Origin: Gossypium raimondii
Lineage: Eukaryota > Streptophyta > Magnoliopsida > Malvales > Malvaceae
DNA length: 64,000 bases
Direction of reading: 5' to 3'
Assembly: GCF_025698545.1 (NCBI RefSeq)
Contig: NC_068571.1
Coordinates: 33,823,733-33,887,732 of the forward strand
Part shown: positions 38,259 through 51,236 of the stretch, piece after piece
How positions within the stretch are numbered: position 1 is the first letter of the stretch
How the letters are laid out: each line of letters begins with the position of its first letter
Position numbers and translations under genes: made by a program
Notes under the pieces: generated by a model
The model's input: the letters and a program-made list of their open reading frames with translations, nothing else
The model's database searches: none
What the model was told of the DNA's origin: nothing

Positions 38259-39029
38259 ATAATGAAGCTTACTATAAACAAACAGCTAGCTAGTTCTAGG
38301 TTCTGTAATTTGTCCTTCTGCCATTGTTGAATCCATGGTTGGACAACATTGTACAAGTATGTCGAAATCATTACAGGGAACAACTTTGTATGATGATTGC
38401 AAATGTTTTGAGGCTTCCCTAGTCCTACATCTCTTCATCCCTGCGTACAATTAAGAGAATTAATTGCTTCACTGCCCAATAAACAAAATCAACATGCAAA
38501 GATGACTGCATTTAAATACGCTTTACTTGCTTTTATTTTTTAATCACTATATCTATTAAATCCAATTTGCTGTCAAGTGTGGTTTTAGTCAGCCAAGACT
38601 ATCCATATTATTTTGTAATTTTACAATTTTTCTAATTTAATTACTAATTTTGGATTTCGTTATATCAATTTTTAAAGATTTTATATAGAATTAAAAGAAA
38701 TTATTAAAATTTACATTTAATTTTTAAAAAATTTCGAGTGATAGTATGACATAATCTTCAAATGACACATCATTACACATTAACAAATTCAAATTTAAGG
38801 GTCAAATTAAGAAAAAACTATCAAGTTTTGAGATTAATATGGACAAAAAATTATAGGCAAAAAAATTAAATTTAAGAATTAAATATTACTTTATCCCTAA
38901 TTTTTTTCTCTTTTTCCCAAAAGAAAGAACAGACACAATGATACATATGAGGTAGAATTATAGTTTTGACTTTCTATTATGTTCAAACTTAAATTTTAAT
39001 CTCTATTTTATTCTCTTTACTTTTATAAT

Positions 39030-40106
39030 GGGCAAATGATCAAAAAAAGCCATTTTTTTCAAAAATTACTGAAATGGGCTAATTATTTAATTATTTACCG
39101 GAATGGTCCATTTTCCGCGAAATCGCGTCCACGTTAGCGCGATGTCAGGGTACGCGCCAAGAAATCGCGTCCACGTCAGCGCGATTTGCTTACGTGGACA
39201 CAAATCGCGCCCTCTAGGACGCGATTTGCTGACGTGGATGAACCGTTTCTCATTTTTAGCTTGGAAAACTTTGAAAGGCCATAGCTTTTCGCTCGGTTGT
39301 CCGATTGAGACGATTTTTTTTATTTCGAATAACTTTTCGAGATCTACGCGCTGACAAACCGCCGAAGGCGGTTTTCCGCACTTTTCGTTAAAAAAGATCC
39401 CTTTTTGCCCCTAAATTTTGATTTTTTCGGTTTAAAATTAAAATTTGAAACATTCAAATCATTATTTTCCTTATTTATTTGAAGTAAACACCATATTTTT
39501 TTACAGAATTGTTGTATTATTTCTTTTGATTTGACACGTGTATAGAATAGGTCCGATAAATCGTTAGAACGTAAGTAATATAATTAAGATAATAACAGTA
39601 TTTTTATAATATATTAATTAATTAGTTTAGCTTAGTTGGTTAAGATGCTTGCTCTTTTCCCTTAGTACCTTGGTTCAAATCTTGTTGGTAACAATTTTAA
39701 ATCTTTTTTGAATCTGAAAAAATCAAAATTTAGGGGCAAAAAGGGATCTTTTTCGATGAAAAGTGCGGCAAACCGCCTTCGGCTGCGCGTAGATCTCGAA
39801 AAGTTATTCGAAATAAAAAAAATCGTCTCAATCGGACAACCGAGCGAAAAGTTATGCCTTTCAAAATTTTCCAAGCTAAAAATGAGAAACTGTTCATCCA
39901 CGTCAGTAAATCGCGTCCTAGAGGGCACGATTTGTGTCCACGTAAGCAAATCGCGCTGACGTGGACGCAATTTCCTGGCGCGTACCCTGACATCGCGCTG
40001 ATGTGGGCACGATTTCGCGGAAAATGGACCATTCCGGTAAATAATTAAATAATTGGCCAATTTCGGTAATTTTTTTAAAAAAAGGGCTTTTTTTAGTCAT
40101 TTGCCC
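39030..40106. mobile_element. Non-autonomous MULE with ~400-bp TIRs, 9-bp target duplication
   Basis: The ends are GGGCAAATGA and TCATTTGCCC. The arms 39030-39435 and 39712-40106 are inverted copies at high identity (CGACTTTTCGAGATCTACGCG-like cores are retained in both). Identical 9-mers TTTTATAAT flank it at 39021-39029 and 40107-40115. The arms are G/C-rich for this window and carry repeated GCGATTT and CCACGTCAGCGCG words. The ~275-bp core is AT-rich and non-coding. The ORFs in the arms are mirror images of one another and do not resemble a transposase. Confidence 0.92.
39628..39681 (+). ncRNA. tRNA-like A-box/B-box relic in the MULE core
   Basis: TAGCTTAGTTGG (39628-39639) fits a pol III box A, and GGTTCAAATC (39672-39681) fits box B, about 32 bp apart as in tRNA genes. 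Between them is GATGCTTGCTC-like anticodon-arm sequence, but I could not fold a convincing acceptor stem. It is a tRNA-derived relic or SINE head, not a functional tRNA. Confidence 0.5.
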
Positions 40107-40336
40107 TTTTATAATATCATTAATTAGTCCAAATAGTTAATATTGTGAGCTATTTCAATTAAAATAAGTAGAATTATGTTCTTAAAAAAATTTACTATTT
40201 TCAACTTCTATTATGTTCAAATTTAAAATATAATCTCTGTTTTAGTCTCTTTACTTTTATAATATTATCAATAATATTCTCATTTACTTTAACATTTTTT
40301 TTCTTAAAAATACTATTTTCAACTCATCATGCTGGG

Positions 40337-40556
40337 TAGGGGCGTAGCCAAAAGGGAGCAGACAAGGGGCCTTGCCCCCCTTTGGCTCAATAAAAAAATT
40401 GTTTTATAGCTCCCTCTTTAAAATTAAAATATTCAATTTAGTCCTTTTTAACCATGAAAAATTTATACTTTAATTTAAACATTTTTAATAAGAAATTTTT
40501 GCCGTTTATAATTTTATTTTGCCCTAAACAAAATTTTTGCTTCACCCTGATGCTAG
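40337..40556. mobile_element. hAT-like short element
   Basis: It starts AGGGGCGTAGCCAAAA and ends TTTTTGCTTCACCCT (reverse complement AGGGTGAAGCAAAAA). Flanks ATGCTGGG and ATGCTAGG are consistent with an 8-bp duplication with one change. The paralogous site near 41707 lacks it. Same family type as 9008-9261 and 44733-45000. Confidence 0.65.
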
Positions 40557-41142
40557 GCTTGAGTTTTTTTATTGGAAATAGTGTTTTAAGAGAAAACAAA
40601 TTATGTTAATGTGTTAACTATTTAGATTAAATAATTATATTAATGTGTTAGCTATTTGGACTAACAAATAATATTATAAAATAGAAAGATTAAATTATGT
40701 AAAATTAGAATATAAAAATTAAATTAATAGGGATGAAATCCAAAATCTGACCTATATATAATTAATATTTTCCTCCAATAAAAAAAAGTTATTCCTTATT
40801 AAGTGGAGTTGACTAAATAATTAACACCAACCCCAATAGTATAAAACTAATTATATTATTAAAACTCCGATATAAAATATGCTGTTATTTATTTAAAGTT
40901 AAGAATGCATATATATATATATATTATGTTAAATTATAGTGTAATAATAATTTAAAAATTAAATATGCTTTCAAGTCCCTAATATTTTCTTACATTTGAA
41001 AATTAGTCTTTATATTTTATTTTAAAATTTAATTAATTTATTTTCAGATTTAAAAGTTCAGATCTAGTTAACACAAAATCTTCTATTAAATTTGCTTATA
41101 TGATATTTTGAAATTTAAAATTAATTACTTGAAGTCATGTAA

Positions 41143-41970
41143 AAGGAATGACTCCCCAATAAACAAAATCAACATGCAAAGATGACTGCATTTAAATTAC
41201 AATTTAATACACTTTACTTAGTTTTATTTTTAATCACTACATATATTAAATCCAATTTGCTGAAATAGTGATGCATTTGTTGAAGTGTGGTTTTAGTTAT
41301 CGAAGACTAATTTTATCAATTTTTTTCAAATTGATCCACGAACTTGGATTTCATCAAAGCGTGTTGAAAATTTTAAAACACAAAACATCATTAAAATGTA
41401 TAAAGAAATTAAAAATATTTAAAAAAAATTTAAGTGATGACATGACATAATCATAGAGTTTCGCATCATCGCACTTTAAAGGATTACAAATTTAGAAACC
41501 AAATTGAGAAAAGCTATCAAATTTTGAGACTAAGGTGAAAAAAGTTGTCCTTAGAGACTAAAAATCTCACTCTCAGAGAGGTTTTAAATCTAAATACTTG
41601 AACCCAATGAGACAATGAGATAAAATTATTTTTATAACATAATAATTAACATTGTTAGTAATTTTAATTAAAATAATATAAAATTTTTAGAAAATATTAT
41701 TTTCAACCCATCATGTTGACATAAATTTTTTTTTGGTACTGCAAGCAATATTTTAAGAAAAATTAATGTTAATGCGTTTAACTATTTGAATTAACAAATG
41801 ATATTATAAAAGTAGAGAAATAAAATTCAGAAATTAACACATATATAATTAATATTTTCCCCATCAATAAAAATAAAGTTTTTCCTCATTAGGTGGAGTT
41901 GACTAAATAATTAACTCCAACACTAATATATTATTATAACTCAGATATAAAATTCTCTGCTATATTCTGA
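41143..41970. repeat. Local duplication, copy 2 (empty sites)
   Basis: It aligns to copy 1 from CCCCAATAAACAAAATCAAC to GTGGAGTTGACTAAATAATT and AACTCAGATATAAAA. It runs uninterrupted through both transposon target sites: near 41630 (TTTTTATAACATAATAATTA) and near 41705 (CAACCCATCATGTTGACA). Confidence 0.72.
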
Positions 41971-44732
41971 AATCGAAGAAAAGACCCCCGCTGTACTGTA
42001 GGTTACATCTTTCACATATAAATTTGATATTAATAAATACTTAATTTATGACATGAATTATACGAGTATAACAAAAAAATCCAAATTATAGGCCCATTAG
42101 AAATCTAATATGTGAAGGAAGAAAGGCGAAAGGCGGCCCAATTTCCTGCTGTAGAAAATAACGAACGAGAAGTAGACTTGATTTACATAATTCATACAGT
42201 ATGATTTTGCACATAAACGATTAGTAAATTCAGGTCAAGACGTAGACCTCTACTTAATCCCCTGTCAAATCATTGTATTCTTTCAGCATTTCTACATCAA
42301 AGTATGTCATATAATTTGGAGGATGAAATTGAAAACAAGTAAAAGCAAACATCATCAGAAGTATAAAAGGAACAGATAACGTGAATCGGAAGAGAGCAGT
42401 GGCTGGGTAGAGAGTATCCCCTCAGGATAAATGCGTGTTGGTGTTGTTGTTAAGATATCTTCGTCCAGTAATATCTTAAACTCCAAGTCACCACTCATCA
42501 CTGCATTTCTGAACCCCACGCATGGGTCCAGTTACAACTTATCTATCTCATAAGATGCCATCTTGCTTCAATATTATTATTATTATTTATTTTGAGTATA
42601 ACGAATGATAATGTTTTATTTATAATTTTTGAAAAATTTAATTAAATATTTTTAAGTTCTTGAAAATTCTTATTAATTTCACAGAATTATTTGAAATTTT
42701 AATTAGCCCCCTTTTTGGTCCCAAGATCTACCACCAATGTATTTTACTATTGCATTCCGCAAGTTTTATCTATTATAGGATTGGTTCAAATTGGTCCATC
42801 TATTATTAAATCGATCAATTTAGTCTAGGGTTGAGGAAAAGAAAAATTAAGAAATAATAAACGAATGGACGGTTTATGAAAATACATTGTAGAGAAATTT
42901 ATTTTTTAAGAAATTTTTATGAAAGAGAATTTAAAACTTTCCTGTTCAAAACCCATAAAATAAAGTTCATTGTGTAATTAATATATCTAAAAATTCAACT
43001 CCAAAATTAGACAAGAACAAAAATAAACTGATTCGGAAAATCTAAAAGATTTAATCAAGCCAAATCAACCATACCCTAATTTGACCCCTATACAAGCAAA
43101 AAGAATAAATTAATACTAAACTTTAATAAAATTAATATTTATTATTTTAAAAAGGACATAAAAGTATTTTTCTCCGTTAAGCTCCAAACATGAAAATTTT
43201 CATTTCATTTTTCTAAATAGTAAGACTTTGCTTGGTATGAAAATGAAAAAGTGTTACTTTCTTTTTAAGTGTAGGTTATTGTGTAGTTTCAACCAGTTAC
43301 TTTCACCACTTATCCAACACAACAGGAGCATATCTTTAACGAATTCATTAAATTACACATTGTCTCATGGTGTAGCCAATGAGGATGGAGGGATGGGGAC
43401 TTGGATCACTCATCCATTTTACAAGCTTTCTCACTCTCCCAGCCTTGCCTAATATAACATGCGAATTGGCCTGATGGTGACCCCTGAAATCTAGTATATG
43501 GATAAGCATTCCCCCCCCCTCCCCCAAAAAAAAAGAAGAAAAGAAAAGTAGAAGCTAATGTGATTTGTTGGCAAAAGAAAATTAAAAAAAAAAAGCATAC
43601 TCTCATGTCATATGGTTATCCACTTTATCTTTCCCCTAACCCCCCAGCCTTGCTGTAAACCCTAAAACATCCTTTCTTTCAACTTGTTAAATGGGTCCAT
43701 GGCTTTTAGTGATCCATAGTATTAGGTTCAAATTTGTTTTGTTTTGGTAACAGCTTAGCAGTCATTATTAATGCATCCCTTACTAGCTGTCTCTCTCTCT
43801 CATTGGTTATTTTGACTCTAGGGGATCACATTGAGCCAAGTTTCTTCCTATTTGCCTTGTATGTAAAGACTTGGGAAGAAATGGGGTTTGTTGTAGCCAA
43901 ACTTGACATATTACATTTAGGAAGCAAATGCAAGCAAGGTTGTTTTTTTGCATTAAAGGTTGGGAAAAAAAAGGTGGTTAAAGGGAAAATTGTCAATGCT
44001 AGTTTGCAAAAAGGAAAAGGGGGAGTGTGTGATCTGGATTTGTTAGAAAAGGATGATGCAATTTTGGACCAAACTGTTATGGCTGTGATGATCTTAAAAG
44101 GATAAAAATAACTTTATATTTACACGCAAACGTAGCTGATTCCCCCCAATTCGACCATCAATCTAATTCTAAAAAATTTGAAAAAAAACACATAGTACAA
44201 AAATGTAACATAATCCATGATTACATTACAAGACAAATGATAAAGTATGAGTAGAATAAGAAGAATATGATGCAAGAGATGACAATATTGCATTCCTCTT
44301 CTTAGTATTGTATATCTCATTATTTTGAAATTTTAAATGAAGGATTTATTACTCTATACTTTATGTTGAAGTAAATGTGGAATAATTGAAGGAAGTTTAA
44401 ATGTAGAAATGAATTATATAGAGAAGCTTAATTAAGTGGGCAAAAGGCAGATTCCATAAAGTGTTAAACAAAGTGATAAAGACTAATTACCTTGAGGGGG
44501 GCACAATACTAAATGGGGGGTTCTTACCGTTAGACAGTCATCAAAATATAAAATTAATGTTTGTAATTCTATATAATTAATAAAATGCACGAGTGTTTTG
44601 TTAAGGGACCTGAACCCAACATAACCTAACCCACCATTTTATTCCATTTAGTAGAGAAGATATAAACAATATAAAATGAAAACCATAGCGTCTTTTTAAA
44701 AAATAATTAAATATACAAATGGTATGGGAAAT
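41971..44732. other. Non-coding spacer
   Basis: AT-rich, with simple repeats (CT run at 43788-43801; C-run and A-run at 43507-43535). A 123-residue open frame at 43734-44105 has no recognisable domain and is not called as a gene. The stretch 42360-42540 is less AT-rich, but I recognise nothing in it. Confidence 0.5.
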
Positions 44733-45000
44733 TAAGGGTGAAGCCATAAAATTTTTTTAGGTGGGTCGAAATTAAATTGTAATTTTTATTATAGTAAAAA
44801 TATAATTTTACCATTTTAATAGCCTATATCTTTATAATTTTTAAAAGATTAAATCAAAATTTTATCATTTTTTGGGGGCAAAGTACAATTTTACCTTTAT
44901 TAATTTAAAATTTTAAAAATTTCAAAGGGCTTAAATGATAAATTTTCTATTTTTTTGGGGTGGGGCGGGGCCCCTGCCATCCCCATTGGTTTTACCCCTG
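44733..45000. mobile_element. Short MITE (GAAGCC family)
   Basis: It starts AGGGTGAAGCCATAAAA and ends TTGGTTTTACCCCT, an imperfect inverted pair, with a G/C-rich block GGGGTGGGGCGGGGCCCC inside the right end. Approximate flanks TGGGAAAT and TGGGAAAC suggest an 8-bp duplication. Related to 9008-9261 and 40337-40556. Confidence 0.6.
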
Positions 45001-48000
45001 TGGGAAACAGATTAATTACGAAAATGAGATGTTTTCTACGGTGAATATCAATGCTACCTAATTAGTTAGCGACACCAACATAATTTTTTAAAAATAATTT
45101 TTTTATTGGTATCACCTGACACAGTGGCAACATCGAACTAAAGTGTGAAAAATCAAAATGTTTAAGGATCTGATATAAAACTTTCCCTTTTAAATGGACC
45201 GTTGAAAAAAAAACTTAAGAGTGCTGGTATAGTGGGACCAAATATATTTTAAGAGATAATTACTTTATAAACCCTTCCTTACTTATTATTTTCTTTTTAA
45301 GATGCCTAAAAAATCTCATTCAATAAATCCCAATATAAAAGTCACTTAAAACGTAATAAGGAAGAGATAAAATACAAAGAATTTGAGCCTCCTGTTTCCA
45401 AGCAGTTAGAGAACTTTTTTGTAAACAATATACCCATATCGTTAAATAAAAAAATATCACTATAAATTTTCAAATAATTTCTTCAGAGAATTTTATTTTA
45501 TAACTTTCTCTTGGATTCAAGTGTGTGTAAATAATGGCCAAATACTCTTTTTATATAAGGAGAGTTTAGATAGTTCAATTACGATTAAACTTAATCACTT
45601 TAATATTAAATTTAATCTAATATTTAAATTTAATATTAAATATTATTAAATTAATAGAATATTTATCTACAAGATAAACATTAAATTAAATTAAATATTA
45701 AGATAATCACTTTAATATTAAATTAATAAAATATTATTAAGATAAGTACTAAATTAAATTAAATATTAAATTTATTAAAATAATATTATTTTTGAAATAG
45801 TTAATTTGAAATCAAATTATCTAATACAGTCCTAGTAGGAGTGCAATTCTTTCATTGCTCAACCACCGAAGACCCATCACCACCGATCATTTTCTGGCCA
45901 CTGAAATGCCGCCGTTGTAGTCATCGACACCCTGAGTTGGTTCAGTTCAGGCCAGTGATGGCCTGATCGGTCCGATCCACCTCGATTTTACATACCAAGA
46001 TCGGTTCGACCAGTTTTTGGGTCTTGATTTCGATTTTGGGCTCCCGAGCCCAATTTACAATCTCAGGTCCAATTTTCAAGTTCAATTACCTATTAGGTCA
46101 ATTTTCTGACTTGAAAATTAATTTCTAAAAATATCACTTTAATTTTAATTAATTTGATTAATTTAATTTTACTTGATCAAAACTAATTTTCCCAAAAATC
46201 ACTTACATTTTCCAAATTAATATCTAAAAAATTCTTTAATGAAATTCTCTAGTTGGACAATTCTTACAACCGCCCAATTAATTCCACATTGAATAAATTG
46301 ACTCAATTAAATTATTTCCAAAATCGTAGAATTTTTTTCTAATTCAAATACAGTCCAATCGAGCTTTTGTTTAGCTAGCGGAGGGACCAATCAGACATAT
46401 CCAATAAGGCTCTAGTAATTAAAATTATGTTTAGAAGCATCATTCCGATAATTAGCAATTACTTAATCATGGAGTTAGTCCACAAGAAGTACCATGATTG
46501 AAAAATTCTTATTAGATACTCTTTAAGAAAGCAATTCATCCAACTGCTTTATCCAATGACCTCGTCATATGTGTGTTACTCTCGTATGATATCCTTGATT
46601 ATTATGAGTTAAATCCGTTCACTCAATACAATCCTATTTTATCTCATTGTCACCATTGTGTCTTCTTAATGATTAATATGATCACTGTCAACAAATGATT
46701 GTGATAAATTGCTTGTTCGAGCAGAAACAACTTGTGACCATGTTCCATATTTATCAATCCACACAATGCCAATGAGAGGATATTATTAAATCTTTAATTG
46801 AGCTATGAATTCCACTGTTACTAGTAAATTCATGCCATACACAAGTTATGTACCCAACATATCGGCTATCGTCTCGATCATCTTTAGAGCATAAGCCTCC
46901 ACTTATATCAAAGCTCATGAGTTACATACGCATGGTTGTGACTAACTCATGATTTAGGTAAATCATACCATTAATGTTACAAGTGAACTAATTCACAAAT
47001 GGATTCAAAATTAATTCATCTTTGGTCTAGTCCAATGTATCATTTTGCCAATGAATACATCTATGTCTCTACCAGTGGAGTCAACTACTCCAATAGCCAA
47101 GACTAACCATCTCCTCAATTAGAACTGTAGACGACATAATAATCCTTTTTAGTATTTGAATTAAATGCTCACTTTGATTCCTTTACAGGATTACAGACTC
47201 GTTTAGATTATCTACTGAAGTAAGTTGTCTTTCTCGTAATGTAAACGTTCTTACAGTGCCACTTATCATCAGTTTGAACTTAGACAACCAATGAATTAAT
47301 ATTTTGCTTGTCAAAATTTCGCTTTGCATGCAAAATATGAAAGACAAAAATACAAAAGATATAACAGTGAAATGTGTAATTTATTTATTCATCGTTCAAA
47401 TACATAGAAAATAGTTACATGTTTACTACAATATGGGCACACTTCCCAACATTGAGCCCACATCGCTTCACATATAATATCTCTTTTTCCCAAGCATATA
47501 TTCTTACTAGGTATCAACCATTTGGTTGGAAAATCAAAACCAGTTCCAAACTTGTATCTGACTCGTATGTATTTATCACTCCTTCACGAGGAGAAAACTA
47601 AAATAAGCTCATCGAACCTCCTCGATTGCACGCTTTGAGTTGATACAGATTCTAGAAAACATCGATCAAAGGCATCTCCTCTCGTCGACTACATTCGAGG
47701 AAATTGGCCACTGTGACCCACCACGAAAAAATAGATAATTGCCCCAGAGCTATCTTTTATTCATCAAGAAGATGGCAAAAGAATTGGTGGAGTGGTCAGA
47801 TGAAAACTTGTTTCTAGCACGTGCAAAGGAAGTAGAAATCTTCCATCGGTAGTGTCACTTAATCGGTTCAACCCTTCGGCGATTGAGAAGTTGTAGGCAA
47901 AGTTCGATATTTGGATTCCCCGAGCAGCCAAATGATGACTCATTTCTTTCTCTTTGGTGGTATAAACATAGGTTTTCGCTTCCACCGAAGCAATTATCTG

Positions 48001-48448
48001 ACGATATTGTGAAGGTTCATTCCCCGGACCACCACAGATTTCTTGAATAACACGACGACTTCCCTTCGCCCTAACCACAATACCCAAATAAACCCGGAAA
48101 AAAACTACAAAAATAATTGGAAAATTTTAAGAAAGTTACCTTTAAAACATGATTATTCTCCCCAATAATAGCTCATTCTAAAAAAATTCAAGCTCAAACG
48201 GTTTGACTTTTAGGGTGTAGGTAACCTCATTTTAAAAGAATTTTCCACTTTAACGATTCAAGTATCCGAGAATGAAGGCACAATCAGCTGTATACAACTG
48301 TACCATTCCCTAACACGTGGTGAAGTGTATGTGACACTCTAAAGTAAAAAGCATACGCAATAAACTTCTCATTTAGTAATCTCTCACATCGCGAAGTCAA
48401 GTTCTCCGAAGAGCCACTTTGTTACTCTTCTTTGAATTAGGTGGAGGA
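45001..48448. other. AT-rich and unclassified repeat-like DNA
   Basis: 45590-45790 is low-complexity (ATTAAATTTAATATTAAAT). From about 45840 to 47280 the sequence is more balanced and looks retroelement-derived, but I find no gag or pol motifs and no matching LTR pair. A 107-residue minus-strand frame at 47764-48087 (MSHHLAARGIQISNFAYNF) is unrecognised and may be part of the same decayed element. Confidence 0.4.
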
Positions 48449-48566
48449 CAAATTGTTATGGTACTTGCTAGTACCGACCCGTTACCCGATTACCCGATTG
48501 GGTTCTGACCCGTTCTTTACATGGTTCACATGTCAGGTGTTCACATACTTTATGAGACCGCACGGA
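48449..48566. repeat. First unit of a ~118-bp tandem duplication
   Basis: It contains AAATTGTTATGGTACTTGCT, a CCGTTACCCGATTACCCGAT block and CTTTATGAGACCGCACG. The second unit starts at 48566 and was split by the solo LTR, with its remainder at 51237-51340. Confidence 0.85.
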
Positions 48567-48582
48567 AAATTGTTATGGTACT

Positions 48583-51236
48583 TGTAATAGGCCCAATTTG
48601 GCCGGGCCCGATAAATAAATAAAACCAATACAAAAACAAAATTAAAAGTCCAATAAACATGTCCAATTTACAACAGGCCCAAATAGCCACTAAACCCAAA
48701 CACACTAGGCCCATTAAAATTCGAACCCAATTTGCCTAGACCCTAACCCGAATGCGTCAAGGCCAAACGGCCCAGGTTTTTTACAGTTTCAGAAGCCCTA
48801 AGGGTTTTTAGAACTTTCAGCGCCGCAGCCACGCCTCCGAGCCGAGCCACGCCACACGCCTCCGTACACACCAGTTGGCCCTCCTACACGCCGTACCTGC
48901 AAAGGACAAACAAACGAACAAAAGCAGAGACAGCAGAAAATACACACGAGAAATCAATAGTAAAAAGAAGAGAAGAAAAAGAGAGAAAGGCATTTTTTTC
49001 TTTTAGTAATTCATTTTATTTTCAGGCTATAAAAAGCCAAGAATACACTATACGCGGGGGAATGGGGGATATTGAACGAAAAAATCAGAAAATATTCAGC
49101 GAATCAATACAAAAAGATCAAAGTTTCTTGAAGGTTTTTCTGCTTTTTTTCTTCTCTGTTCCATCGATGCATGTTTATTACTATTGATTTTTGTAAATAG
49201 AGAGAAAAAGGGAAATGACCCACCTTAGCGTAGCGCCGATTGAAACCTTGCTCGCTTCGTTGCAATCGAAGCTCGGGCTAAAGCTGTGAGGCCGGATATT
49301 GGCGGAGCTTTTGGCGGTGCGAAACTAGGGTTGAAATCCTAGTAGTAGAGAGGGTAGGGGCGGCCTCCCTCTGGTCCGAACTTAGGGTTGAAGCATTCTG
49401 CTTCAGGTTTTAAGGCGTTTAAGTGGGCGTATAAAATGATGCCGTTCGAGGCTGGTTCCCATGGCTTCGAAACAGCACCGTTTGGGCTGTCCAGTGACCA
49501 TGACCCGTGCGGTGACCCGACCCGAGGGAAGGATCCACGTACTTTGGGCGTTTGGTCTATTTGCACGACGAGTCCCTCTTGTTTTGGGGTGTTTCGATTG
49601 GATTTTCTTCAATCCTTTTAATTTGAATTGCTTTTTTTATTTTGATTTTAATTTGATCCATAGTTGTGCGACGTCGTTTTTGTTGTTTGGATTTAAATGT
49701 TGAGTTTGCGTGTTTAATTGCAGCAATGGTCCCTTTAATGTTTAGCGTTGTTCAATTCAGTCGTTTGTTTATTTATTTCAAATTCGCCTCTAGGATTTGG
49801 TTTTATTTCTAAATTAATCTATTTTTTTTACTAACTAAACGGGTTTATTATTTATTTAAACTTGTCACATATTTTAGGTAAATTCAATATAGTTTGTGTA
49901 TATTCATTCTTAGTTTTATAATGTTTTTTTTATCTCTCTTTTATGTTTTAAAGGATTTGCATGAAAATATTCTTGTACAATAGTATTATATATATGTATA
50001 TACATACACATACTTTATGTTAAATTATTTTATTTTATATATTATTGGTTTCACATTATTATAATTATTAACCTCAAGTTTTTACATATGCTTATATTTT
50101 TTTAAACCATTTTTTATATACAAATTATTTCTTTTTAAATACCCTACTTCGTATACTTTATTTAAATATTATCTTTATATATTATTAAATTTTCATATTG
50201 TTATATAGTATTATTTGTATTATTATTAAACTTTTCATTTTATACATATGTTACTTATTTAAATTAATATATGTCTATTATTGATTTTAAATTCATTAGC
50301 TTTTAAATGTTAATATTTACATGCAACCATTGCTCTTATGTATCTGAGATTGATTGTTTGTATCAATTGATTGTTTGTATTCATTAATGTACATTTTGGG
50401 CTTACGAATTATCATTTCACATTGTATATCAACATTTTATTGCATTATATTTGCTTAAAAGGTTACGTTTTATATGACTTAAATATAAAAAACACTTTTA
50501 TTCAAAAAGCTTTCAAAACAACGTAATACCCGATATTTGGAATCCCCGAGAGAATTGAGCCCTAACGTATTGGGTTCTAATTTTTCTCGTTGAATCTAAA
50601 TAATCAAATTTTCTTTAATCAAAACACATAAATAAAAGCCCATTCTCGGGAATTCGATACGTTGTGTCCTAACGCATTGGATATGGCATATTGTTTTCTC
50701 GAGATGAGGATTTTTCTAACAAATAAAAATAAGGCAATATTCGATATTTAGGGATTTTGTGAAACCGAGCCCTAATTTACTGGGTCTTGATTTTCTCATT
50801 TAACCCAAATAATCGGATATCCTTCTCAAAATGCATAGGTTTTAAAAGTCAAGAGATAAACTTAATTTTGAGGATTTAAAATGTCGCACTCTAACTTACT
50901 GAGTGTGACGATTTATTTCTTCGAAATAAGTGAATCTCATCGTCCAAATCATCTTACTCAAGTTTTCTTTTCAAAGGACCGTATTTTAAAATCTTTTCAA
51001 AATTTCGACATTAAGACATTAAACAATCGATTCGGTACCATTTTGGGCGTTACGAGGGTGCTAACCCTTCCTCGTGCGTAACCGACTCCCGAACCTGTTT
51101 TCTCAAATTTCGCAGACCTAAAACTTATTTTTAATGGTGAACCGACCACACCTTAATAAAAGATCGGTGGCGACTCCATTTTCATTTTTAAAAGTCGATT
51201 CCCATTTTCAAACATTACAAAAAAGTGGTTTCGACA
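48583..51236 (+). mobile_element. Solo LTR (Gypsy-type), 2654 bp, 5-bp target duplication
   Basis: It begins TGTAATAGGCCCAATTTGG and ends AAAGTGGTTTCGACA (TG...CA). GTACT flanks both sides, at 48578-48582 and 51237-51241. A TATA-like GCTATAAAAAGCC at 49026 supports plus orientation. There is no primer-binding site, gag-pol or second LTR, so recombination between two LTRs has removed the interior. Within it, 50530-50920 holds a degenerate repeat of GAGCCCTAACnnATTGGGT with a TTTTCTCG tail, roughly 80-120 bp apart. Confidence 0.9.

Larger units (their letters stand above)
38465..40885. repeat. Local duplication, copy 1 (interrupted by two transposons)
   Basis: It starts CCCAATAAACAAAATCAACA and GCAAAGATGACTGCATTTAA, matching 41143 onward, and ends near GTGGAGTTGACTAAATAATT with AACTCCGATATAAAA. 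Removing the MULE (39030-40106) and the hAT-like element (40337-40556) leaves about 1.1 kb that aligns patchily to copy 2. A short internal duplication (TATTATGTTCAAA to CTTTTATAAT) is also seen at 38980 and 40205. Confidence 0.75.

Noticed and set aside
39628-39681. Functional tRNA gene
   Set aside because: A/B boxes are present, but I could not find a complete acceptor stem or a clean anticodon arm.
39103-40060. Several 60-130-residue open frames (MVHFPRNRVHVSAMSGYA type) on both strands
   Set aside because: They are mirror-image frames within the two inverted arms of the MULE, so their similarity comes from the inverted repeat and not from coding selection.
43734-44105. 123-residue plus-strand open frame
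   Set aside because: No recognisable domain, a Lys-rich C-terminal half, AT-rich context and no promoter or splice support. Chance occurrence is likely.
47764-48087. 107-residue minus-strand open frame
   Set aside because: I do not recognise it. It lies in repeat-like DNA, and I cannot support it as a gene, although it may be a fragment of a decayed element.
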